DNA from: JALZBL01 sp040004775
Lineage (GTDB): Bacteria; Actinomycetota; Actinomycetes; Mycobacteriales; Jatrophihabitantaceae
Assembly (NCBI GenBank): GCA_040004775.1
Contig: JBDUAD010000147.1
Coordinates: 1 to 5,048, forward strand
Length of the DNA: 5,048 nt
Direction of reading: 5' to 3'
Below, piece after piece: positions 1 to 4,622 of the stretch. The translations under genes and the position numbers were made by a program. Numbering within the stretch: the first letter of the stretch is position 1; every line of letters starts with the position of its first letter. Below the pieces are notes generated by a model. The model saw nothing but the letters and a program-made list of their open reading frames with translations. It searched no databases and had not been told where the DNA came from.

Positions 1-129
1 CCCGCGTCCCCCAGGTCCTCGGCTTCCCGCCGTCCTCGGCGTCCCCCCGGTCCTCGGCGTCCCCGCGTCCCCCAGGTCCTCGGCTTCCCGCCGTCCTCGG
101 CGTCCCCCCGTCCTCGGCGTCCCCGCGTC
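1..129. repeat. C-rich 60/61-bp tandem repeat, two copies plus stub
   Basis: Copy 1 is 1-61 and copy 2 is 62-121. They are identical except that copy 2 lacks one G after the run of six C (copy 1 has CCCCCCGG at 43-50). A third copy begins at 122 and diverges after 129. Inside each copy the 8-mer GTCCTCGG recurs at 17-18 bp spacing (for example 15-22, 32-39, 50-57), so the large unit is itself built from smaller degenerate units. The one-base length difference means that no reading frame is kept across both copies. The array may continue to the left of the window. Its role is unknown. It could be low-complexity coding sequence of a divergent gene or a non-coding array. Confidence 0.9.
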
Positions 130-249
130 GCCGCCGTGCCCGGCGTCCCCGGTCGACGAGCATCGCGGCTGAGATTGGGACCGCTGCGTCGCGGCCGGGT
201 CCCTTCGGTGCCGCTTCGCGGCGCGCCTGGTCGACGGCTTCGCCGCCAT
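1..249 (-). CDS. Possible 5' part of a divergent gene, runs off left edge
   Basis: Product not recognised. All three minus frames are free of stop codons from 300 to 1. The frame starting at the ATG at 249-247 has about 90% G or C at third positions over its first 50 codons, clearly above first and second positions, as in actinobacterial genes. The plus-strand frame over the same bases has many A/T third positions. The predicted N-terminus (MAAKPSTRRAAKRHRRDPAA) is basic and disorder-like, then becomes Gly/Asp/Arg/Pro-rich across the tandem repeat. On the minus strand a TACATT hexamer (274-269) lies 19 nt before the ATG and could be a -10 element with a short leader. Against it: no Shine-Dalgarno sequence, no recognisable domain, and a one-base difference between repeat copies that would shift the frame. 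The body of the gene, if real, is outside the window. Confidence 0.35.
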   Translation of the reverse strand, partial: MAAKPSTRRAAKRHRRDPAATQRSQSQPRCSSTGDAGHGGDAGTPRTGGRRGRREAEDLGDAGTPRTGGTPRTAGSRGPGGRG

Positions 250-290
250 GCGGTAACAACAGCAGGCGAATGTAGGCACGGCGGCGGGAG

Positions 291-296
291 AGGAGG
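291..296 (+). promoter_or_regulatory. Strong Shine-Dalgarno site AGGAGG
   Basis: AGGAGG, followed by two more G, ends 4 nt before the ATG at 301. It fixes the start of the 51-aa gene at 301 even though its frame is open all the way back to position 1. It is the only strong ribosome binding site in the window; most of the other genes look leaderless. Confidence 0.85.
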
Positions 297-300
297 GGCG

Positions 301-456
301 ATGAACGGCAGGAAGATCTTCTGGACCCTCGTCGGGTTGTTCATCGTGTTCTTTATCATCAGCTCACCGACCGACGCGGCCGACATCGGTCGTTCCCTCG
401 GCAACGGCGTACAGCATGCCTTCAACCAGATCTCGGAGTTCATTCGAGCGCTGTAG
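301..456 (+). CDS. Small single-pass membrane protein (51 aa)
   Basis: The protein starts MNGRKIFW and has one hydrophobic segment at residues 6-21 (aliphatic and Phe-rich), then SSPTDAAD, then a C-terminal stretch (about 29-51) that could form an amphipathic helix with a hydrophobic face ending EFIRAL. The basic N-terminus before the helix suggests that the N-terminus is cytoplasmic and the tail outside. No catalytic motif is present. The start is chosen from the AGGAGG site 4 nt upstream; the longer upstream extension has non-coding-like composition. It lies 98 bp before a PH-domain membrane protein on the same strand. I recall similar small proteins beside such genes in other actinobacteria, but this cannot be confirmed here. 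Function is unknown; a small subunit or partner of the neighbouring membrane protein is an inference from adjacency only. Confidence 0.8.
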   Translation: MNGRKIFWTLVGLFIVFFIISSPTDAADIGRSLGNGVQHAFNQISEFIRAL

Positions 457-481
457 GGCAACCCGCAGCCGCGATCCGGCT

Positions 482-487
482 TAGGGT
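482..487 (+). promoter_or_regulatory. Candidate -10 element TAGGGT upstream of PH-domain gene
   Basis: TAGGGT fits the actinobacterial TAnnnT -10 pattern and the TASSGT variant seen before four other genes here. Transcription would start near 494-495, giving about 60 nt of leader before the PH-domain gene at 555, or a nearly leaderless message for the small ORF at 497. No convincing -35 hexamer is visible at 16-19 nt. A weak 5-bp hairpin (467-471 with 477-481) ends just before it. Confidence 0.4.
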
Positions 488-496
488 GCATGGACC

Positions 497-553
497 ATGG
501 CCGCAGCGCTGGCATCGGACGGGGGCGTCGCCGTGACGCCGGGACGAGGTTGA
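497..553 (+). CDS. Possible 18-codon leader ORF coupled to PH-domain gene
   Basis: ATG at 497 opens an 18-codon ORF (MAAALASDGGVAVTPGRG) that ends with TGA at 551-553, one base before the ATG of the next gene (TGAGATG). The GAGG ribosome binding site of that gene (546-549) lies within its last codons, so ribosomes finishing it would sit over the downstream start. The TAGGGT at 482-487 would produce an mRNA beginning 2-3 nt before this ATG. Third-position GC is only moderate (13 of 18), and so short an ORF can arise by chance. A second ATG at 490 in another frame runs into the downstream gene and is less likely. Confidence 0.25.
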   Translation: MAAALASDGGVAVTPGRG

Positions 554-554
554 G

Positions 555-1133
555 ATGTCCGAACTCGATCGTTACCTGCTGCCCAGCGAGCGCAGCGTGG
601 CCACGGTGCGGCGCCACTGGGCCGTGCTTCTCCCGCAAGCGGGCGCCCTCGCAGCGTCGTGGTTGCTGTGGTTGTGGGTGTTGAGCAAAAACGGCAGCGC
701 CTACGTCGCCTACGTCGGCATGTTCTTTTTCCTGTTCTCCTTCCTGTGGTTCGCCTGGTTCGTGGCCGAGTGGTACCGCGAGGAGTTTGCGCTGACGGAC
801 AAGCGGGTTCTGTTGGTCGGCGGCCTGTTCTACAAGCGAGTCGCCGTCATGCCGCTGGCCAAGGTCACCGACCTCACCTATGAGCGCTCGCCGCTCGGTC
901 GGATGCTCGGCTACGGAACCTTCATCATGGAGTCAGCCGGTCAGGACCAGGCACTGAGCCGGATCGACTTCATCCGTGATCCGGCGATGCTCTACGCCCA
1001 GCTGTCCAACGAACTGTTCGGGCCGCACCGCACCCGACGCCGCGACCTCGGCTACACCGCCGGTTATGACGAGGACTACCTGCCGCCCTCGACTGGACCG
1101 GTGGACACCGCCCGGCTGCCCGACGTGCCCTGA
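555..1133 (+). CDS. Membrane protein with bacterial PH domain (YdbT/DUF304-like)
   Basis: The protein has 192 aa. A short cytoplasmic N-terminus (MSELDRYLLPSER) precedes two transmembrane helices, about residues 22-43 and 49-71, joined by a short loop. A bacterial pleckstrin-homology (membrane-flanked) domain follows at about 73-155. Its hallmarks are WYREEFALTDKRVLLVGG, then the PLAKVTDLTYERSPLGRMLGYG segment and a final strand and helix through DPAMLYAQLSNELF. The tail (156-192) is charged, Tyr/Pro-rich and probably disordered. Such proteins are integral membrane proteins with the PH fold on the cytoplasmic face; their biochemical role is mostly unknown and no enzyme motif is seen. The start is secure: an in-frame TGA at 534-536 leaves ATG 555 as the only usable start, with GAGG 5 nt upstream. 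The next gene begins 25 bp downstream with its own promoter-like hexamer. Family call is confident, function is not. Confidence 0.9.
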   Translation: MSELDRYLLPSERSVATVRRHWAVLLPQAGALAASWLLWLWVLSKNGSAYVAYVGMFFFLFSFLWFAWFVAEWYREEFALTDKRVLLVGGLFYKRVAVMPLAKVTDLTYERSPLGRMLGYGTFIMESAGQDQALSRIDFIRDPAMLYAQLSNELFGPHRTRRRDLGYTAGYDEDYLPPSTGPVDTARLPDVP

Positions 1134-1146
1134 CCTGTCCAGCTCG

Positions 1147-1152
1147 TAGGGT
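1147..1152 (+). promoter_or_regulatory. Candidate -10 TAGGGT for leaderless PHP gene
   Basis: TAGGGT is followed by exactly 6 nt and then the GTG start at 1159, the spacing expected when the first base of the start codon is the transcription start. A GGGTGG stretch overlaps it and could act as a weak ribosome binding site, so leadered initiation is not excluded. No clear -35 hexamer is visible. Confidence 0.5.
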
Positions 1153-1158
1153 GGAACG

Positions 1159-2007
1159 GTGTCGATCGACCTCCATACGCACTCCACCGCGTCGGACGGC
1201 ACCGATACTCCCGCTGAGCTGGTCCGGGCCGCGCAGCGCGCCGGCGTCGACATCCTGGCCATCACCGACCACGACACCACCGCCGGGTGGGACGCAGCTC
1301 AGCGCGCGCTACCGGCCGGGATGACGCTGGTCCGCGGCGCGGAGATCTCCTGTGTGTACCGCGGCAGCGAGACCGACCGCGTCGCTCTGCACCTGTTGGC
1401 CTACCTCTTCGACAACGGCGGCTCCCCGCTGACGGAGGCGCTGGACGACGTGTGCAGCGATCGAGTTACCCGGGCGAGGGCGATGGTGGCGCGCATGGAG
1501 GAGGACGGCCTGCCGATCGACTGGCCCACGGTCGACGCGCTGGCCGCCGGTGGGACAGTGGGACGTCCCCACTTGGCTCGCGCGTTGGTGCTGGCCGGCT
1601 ACGTGCCCAGCGTGGACGCCGCCTTCGCCGGTCCGGTCGGATCCGCATCGCCGTACTACGTGCCCAAGGCCGACATCCCCGTATTGGACGCCATCGCCAT
1701 GGTCCGCGCGTCCGGCGGCGTCTGTGTGTTCGCCCATCCGCTGCGCCGGGGCCGCCACGTCGGCGACGAGGGGATTGCCGAGATGGCCGCGGCCGGATTG
1801 CGGGGCCTGGAGGTCGATCACCCGGACCATGACGCCGCGGCCCGCGAGCACCTGGCCGGCGTCGCCGCCGAGCTCGGACTGGTGCGCACGGGGTCCTCGG
1901 ACTACCACGGGACGAACAAGACGACGGCGATCGCGGCGTGCACCACAACGCCGCCCGACTTCGCTGCCCTCGTCGAGCCGGTTCGACAGCGGCTGCTGGT
2001 CGCCTGA
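1159..2007 (+). CDS. PHP-domain metallophosphoesterase (YciV/RNase AM-like)
   Basis: The protein has 282 aa and a GTG start. All metal-site motifs of the PHP superfamily are visible in order: HTH with H6 and H8 followed by D13 (DLHTHSTASDG), ITDHDT with H38, GAEISC with E62, H78 in LHLLAY, H193 in FAHP, and D248 and H250 in SSDYHG. The helical insert between E62 and H193 carries GRPHLARAL (H138), typical of the YciV branch. E. coli YciV (RNase AM) is a 5'-3' exoribonuclease that trims rRNA 5' ends, and a Chromobacterium relative hydrolyses 3',5'-nucleoside bisphosphates such as pAp; either activity is plausible here. No signal peptide, so cytosolic. The length is normal and every metal ligand is present, so it should be active. 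A GC hairpin begins 9 nt after the stop. Family assignment is firm; the physiological substrate is inference. Confidence 0.93.
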   Translation: MSIDLHTHSTASDGTDTPAELVRAAQRAGVDILAITDHDTTAGWDAAQRALPAGMTLVRGAEISCVYRGSETDRVALHLLAYLFDNGGSPLTEALDDVCSDRVTRARAMVARMEEDGLPIDWPTVDALAAGGTVGRPHLARALVLAGYVPSVDAAFAGPVGSASPYYVPKADIPVLDAIAMVRASGGVCVFAHPLRRGRHVGDEGIAEMAAAGLRGLEVDHPDHDAAAREHLAGVAAELGLVRTGSSDYHGTNKTTAIAACTTTPPDFAALVEPVRQRLLVA

Positions 2008-2016
2008 GCCGTCGCC

Positions 2017-2038
2017 CCCGCCGTCGTTGACCGGCGGG
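2017..2038 (+). terminator. GC-rich hairpin after PHP gene, probable terminator
   Basis: CCCGCC plus GTC (2017-2025) pairs with GAC and GGCGGG (2029-2031, 2033-2038) across a GTT loop, with C2032 bulged, giving about 9 bp. An alternative is an uninterrupted 7-bp stem with an 8-nt loop. It starts 9 nt after the PHP stop codon and precedes a gap with a new promoter. There is no T-tract, which is common for actinobacterial terminator-like hairpins but lowers certainty. The rest of the gap (2039-2121) shows nothing recognisable. Confidence 0.5.
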
Positions 2039-2121
2039 TCCGCGCGGGGCAGCGTCCGCTGGAGCGTCCCCGGTTGCCGTGTCTGAGCCTCCGGTCAGCA
2101 GGAACCTCGTCCGCGCAGCGT

Positions 2122-2127
2122 TACCGT
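2122..2127 (+). promoter_or_regulatory. Candidate -10 TACCGT for leaderless Gly-rich protein gene
   Basis: TACCGT is followed by 7 nt and then ATG at 2135, so transcription is predicted to start at or beside the A of the start codon. No Shine-Dalgarno sequence precedes either ATG 2135 or the in-frame GTG at 2126. The GTG overlaps the hexamer and would not be in the message, which favours ATG 2135. No clear -35 is visible. Confidence 0.55.
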
Positions 2128-2134
2128 GGTAGCC

Positions 2135-3475
2135 ATGGGCACGCGACGTAGTTGGCTGGTGCGCTTCATTGTCTTTACCGCCGTTGGGGTGCTGGTCGCC
2201 CTCACCTCGCTACCGGCCTCGGCCGACCCGGTGTCCGATGCGGTCACCGACCTCGGCAGCTCCGCCGTCTACGTCGATCCGGGGGCGCGCATCAACGGCA
2301 AGTCCATCGACGTGGACGAGGACAAGGTCGCCTCCGCGGGCGACAACCGGGTGAAAGTGGCCATCCTGCCCGACGGACAGAGCACGACGTCGGCGGGAAA
2401 CTCCATCGCGAACCAGTTGCCGGCCGGCAACTTCGCGCTGGCCGTGTTCAGCGGCAACAAGTTCGACGCGGATTCCAACTTCATCTGCACGGGCTACCCG
2501 CGGGCGCTGCTGCGATCGGTGGCCAGTTCGCACTCCGGCGAACTCAACGACGGCCAGTACACCGACACCCTGGTCGAGTTCGCCCGCCGGGTGGTCGACG
2601 GCCCGAAGAAGGGCACGTCGGCCTGCTCCAACGGTGGCTCGGCCGTCGTCGCCGACGACAACAACAAGAACTCCGGCGGCAGCGCCTGGCCATGGGTGGC
2701 GGGCATCGCCGGCCTGGGTGCGGCCGGCGGCGGGTACTACGCCCTGCGCAAGCGCCGCCGCCAGAGGCAGGCGCTGCAGGCCGCCGGGGACAACGTGACG
2801 CCGTACTACGACCGGCTGGCCAATGAGGTCAACACCATCAATCCAGCCGGCGACCCGAAGGCCCGCCAGGCCATGGCCGACGCGTCCGAGCGGTTCACCG
2901 CGGCCGGGTCGATCATGGCCTCGGCCACCACCGTGGAGCAGTGGGCCGCCGCCCGGCGAGCCACTCTTGAAGGTCTGCAGGCGGCCAAGCTGGCCCGGAC
3001 CACGCTCGGCCTGCCCGAGGGCCCGGAGATCCCGCCGATCGACGAGCCTCGCGGCGAGCGGCTGACGAGCGCCCAGGAGGTCACGGTGGGCAACCAGCGG
3101 GTTCAGGGCTACCCCGACTACCAGCCCGGCGCCCCGTACTACTACGGCGGCGGCGCCGGCTACGGAGCCGGCTGGTACAGCACACCGTTCTGGGAGACGC
3201 TGCTGATCGGCTCGGTGCTCACCGGGGGACTCGGCGGATTCGGCGGCGGCTGGGGCGGCGGAGGGTACGGCTACGGCTACGGCAGCGGTTACGAGGCCGG
3301 TCGTGACTCCGCCCAGAACGACGGTGGCAACGACGCGAACTCCGGCGGCAACAACGACGCGGGCAGCTGGGGCGGCTTCGGCGACGGCGGGGGCGGTGGC
3401 TGGGGTGGCTTCGGCGGCGGCGGTGGCGGGGACTTCGGCGGCGGCGGCGGCGGAGGCGACGGCGGGAGCTTCTGA
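2135..3475 (+). CDS. Secreted membrane-anchored protein with Gly-rich tail, TPM-like architecture
   Basis: The protein has 446 aa. Residues 1-30 are a signal peptide (RR at 4-5, hydrophobic core 8-24, likely cleavage after LPASA). An extracytoplasmic domain (about 31-165) begins SSAVYVDPGARI, has alternating strand-like segments (VKVAILPDG, FALAVFSGN), and two cysteines, C118 and C164, that could form a disulfide. An Asn/Asp/Ser/Gly linker leads to a transmembrane helix at 185-204, followed by the stop-transfer sequence RKRRRQRQ. A helical cytoplasmic region (about 205-310) follows, then a Pro/Tyr/Gly stretch, a hydrophobic patch (352-363) and a tail from 364 that is mostly Gly with Trp, Phe, Tyr, Asn and Asp, ending GGGDGGSF. 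The layout resembles actinobacterial TPM-domain proteins, and the N-terminal module recalls DUF6676 (Rv1476-type) domains; both are judged by eye. Function unknown, probably at the cell envelope. Confidence 0.78.
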   Translation: MGTRRSWLVRFIVFTAVGVLVALTSLPASADPVSDAVTDLGSSAVYVDPGARINGKSIDVDEDKVASAGDNRVKVAILPDGQSTTSAGNSIANQLPAGNFALAVFSGNKFDADSNFICTGYPRALLRSVASSHSGELNDGQYTDTLVEFARRVVDGPKKGTSACSNGGSAVVADDNNKNSGGSAWPWVAGIAGLGAAGGGYYALRKRRRQRQALQAAGDNVTPYYDRLANEVNTINPAGDPKARQAMADASERFTAAGSIMASATTVEQWAAARRATLEGLQAAKLARTTLGLPEGPEIPPIDEPRGERLTSAQEVTVGNQRVQGYPDYQPGAPYYYGGGAGYGAGWYSTPFWETLLIGSVLTGGLGGFGGGWGGGGYGYGYGSGYEAGRDSAQNDGGNDANSGGNNDAGSWGGFGDGGGGGWGGFGGGGGGDFGGGGGGGDGGSF

Positions 3476-3501
3476 ACCGCCGCTCGCCCGATACGTGCGC
3501 C

Positions 3502-3507
3502 TACGGT
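3502..3507 (+). promoter_or_regulatory. Candidate -10 TACGGT for leaderless 49-aa gene
   Basis: TACGGT is followed by 7 nt (GGCGGGC) and then ATG at 3515. The spacing matches a leaderless transcript. The spacer contains GGCGGG, which is too close to the ATG to be a good ribosome binding site. The element lies within the 39-bp gap after the Gly-rich protein gene. Confidence 0.5.
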
Positions 3508-3514
3508 GGCGGGC

Positions 3515-3664
3515 ATGAAGATCCTCGTGCTCCTGGTCGTCGCGGCCATCGTGCTGTACGTGGCCTACCGCCGGTTCAAGGCCACCAACTCCTCTCTGGC
3601 CGACGAAGTGCGCAAACTGCGCCGCGGTGGCGACGACCGGCCGAGCGGTCCACAGGGGCGGTGA
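3515..3664 (+). CDS. Small single-pass membrane protein (49 aa)
   Basis: The protein begins MKILVLLVVAAIVLYVAYRR. Residues 3-18 form one hydrophobic helix, bounded by Lys2 and by the positive cluster RRFK (19-22). A short charged helix follows (about 27-38, SLADEVRKLRRG) and a polar Gly/Pro/Arg tail. The stronger positive charge after the helix suggests N-terminus outside and tail in the cytoplasm, by the positive-inside rule. There are no Cys or enzyme motifs. Start at ATG 3515 is supported by the promoter-like TACGGT 7 nt upstream and by codon use typical of the neighbours (mostly G/C third positions). It sits between the Gly-rich membrane protein gene (39 bp upstream) and the RecB-like nuclease gene (40 bp downstream). 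Not recognised; function unknown. Confidence 0.7.
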   Translation: MKILVLLVVAAIVLYVAYRRFKATNSSLADEVRKLRRGGDDRPSGPQGR

Positions 3665-3692
3665 TTGCGCCGGTTTCGTCAGGGTCGGTCGA

Positions 3693-3698
3693 TACCGT
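3693..3698 (+). promoter_or_regulatory. Candidate -10 TACCGT for leaderless RecB-like gene
   Basis: TACCGT is followed by 6 nt and then GTG at 3705, so the G of the start codon is the predicted first transcribed base. It has the same hexamer as at 2122-2127. It decides the start: an in-frame GTG at 3627 would overlap the preceding 49-aa gene and would lie upstream of this promoter. No clear -35 is visible. Confidence 0.55.
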
Positions 3699-3704
3699 TG
3701 GGCC

Positions 3705-4604
3705 GTGACCGGGATCGACACTGCGGGCGTTGCGTCGCAGGTTCCGCACCTGGTGGGCGACGGGCCGGGACCGGGGCAGCAGGTCCTCCCGCTGGCCGGA
3801 GTCCGCCGGCTGTTCGCCTGCACTCCATCGCGCCTGGCTTCCTTCGACTGCCCGCGGCGCTACCGCATGACCTACCTGGACCGACCGACGCCGGCCAAGG
3901 GGGCGCCCTGGGCGCACAACAGTCTCGGCGCGGTGGTGCATCTAGCCCTGCACCGCTGGTGGACCACGTCCCGGCGGGCGCGCACGCCGACGCTGGCCGT
4001 CTCCCTGGTAGAGCGCAACTGGTCGCCGGACGGCTTCCGCGACGCCGAGCAGTCCGGGCGCTGGCGGCAGCGGGCCGGACAGTGGGTGGAGTCCTACACC
4101 GCGACGCTCGATCCCTCGGCTGAGCCGGTCGGGGTGGAGCGCACCGTTGCCACCACGACGCGGTTGCTGGCCGTGTCCGGGCGGGCCGACCGGATCGACG
4201 AACGCGACGGCGAAATTGTGGTCGTGGACTACAAGACCGGTCGATCGGTGCCGACGGCCGACGACGCGCGCAGCTCTCTGGCGCTGGCGGTGTACGCAAT
4301 CGCGGCCGGACGCATGTTCCGACGCCCGTGCCGCCGAGTCGAACTGCACCATCTGCCCACGGGCACCGTCGCCGCGATCGATCACAGCGACGAGAGCCTC
4401 GCCCGTCACGTGGCGCGAGCCGAGAGCACCGCGGCCGACATCGTCGCGGCCACGGACACCCTCGCGGCTGGCGCCGCCCCCGACGACGTCTTTCCCCCGG
4501 CGCCGGGACCGAGCTGCTCCTGGTGCGACGTCCGACGTCATTGCCCCGAGGGACGGGCGGCCTCCCAGACCCGCTCGCCGTGGAGTGGATTGGCTGGCGA
4601 GTGA
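3705..4604 (+). CDS. RecB-family PD-(D/E)XK nuclease with Fe-S cysteines
   Basis: The protein has 299 aa from GTG 3705. It shows the PDDEXK_1/Cas4-AddB type layout: C49 in LASFDCPRRYRMTYLD, a helix with H79 in LGAVVHLALH, D162 in SGRADRID, and the catalytic D175-Y-K177 in IVVVDYKTGR. The C-terminus carries C271-x2-C274-x5-C280 in PSCSWCDVRRHCPEG. C49 with these three makes the expected four ligands of a 4Fe-4S cluster. The usual Gln of the QxxxY motif is replaced: the site reads ALAVY with A193 and Y197. Such proteins are predicted single-strand or end-processing DNA exonucleases in DNA repair; M. tuberculosis Rv2119 appears to be a comparable stand-alone actinobacterial protein. No helicase domain is fused. 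The stop is 18 bp from the stop of the convergent GNAT gene, with no obvious terminator between. Substrate is inference. Confidence 0.87.
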   Translation: MTGIDTAGVASQVPHLVGDGPGPGQQVLPLAGVRRLFACTPSRLASFDCPRRYRMTYLDRPTPAKGAPWAHNSLGAVVHLALHRWWTTSRRARTPTLAVSLVERNWSPDGFRDAEQSGRWRQRAGQWVESYTATLDPSAEPVGVERTVATTTRLLAVSGRADRIDERDGEIVVVDYKTGRSVPTADDARSSLALAVYAIAAGRMFRRPCRRVELHHLPTGTVAAIDHSDESLARHVARAESTAADIVAATDTLAAGAAPDDVFPPAPGPSCSWCDVRRHCPEGRAASQTRSPWSGLAGE

Positions 4605-4622
4605 GGATCGCGCGGTGGCGGC

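Noticed and set aside
1..129. CRISPR array
   Set aside because: There are no direct repeats separated by unique spacers; the copies are contiguous and built from smaller degenerate units.
136..300. Upstream in-frame extension of the 51-aa membrane protein to a GTG at 136
   Set aside because: The added residues are Arg/Pro/Gly-rich with A/T-rich third positions unlike genes here, and a strong AGGAGG sits directly before ATG 301.
467..481. Hairpin AGCCG/CGGCT as terminator after the 51-aa gene
   Set aside because: It has only 5 bp with a 5-nt loop and no T-tract, which is too weak to call in 70% GC DNA.
933..1908. Several minus-strand open frames across the PH-domain and PHP genes
   Set aside because: They overlap genes with clear conserved motifs on the plus strand and show no domain or promoter of their own.
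2126..2134. GTG 2126 as start of the Gly-rich protein
   Set aside because: It overlaps the putative -10 box and adds only three residues; ATG 2135 fits the promoter spacing.
3289..3549. Minus-strand open frame encoding long proline runs
   Set aside because: The prolines are the complement of the glycine codons of the Gly-rich tail; there is no independent support.
3627..3704. GTG 3627 as start of the RecB-like gene
   Set aside because: It would overlap the 49-aa gene and add residues of non-coding character; TACCGT-N6-GTG at 3705 is a better start.
2210..3823. Long 537-codon open frame on the minus strand
   Set aside because: It is antisense to the Gly-rich protein gene and parts of two others. 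Composition-driven open frames are common opposite GC-rich genes, and its translation is Ala/Val/Arg/Gly-rich with no domain.
4605..4622. Bidirectional terminator between the convergent RecB-like and GNAT genes
   Set aside because: The 18-bp gap has no convincing inverted repeat or T-tract.
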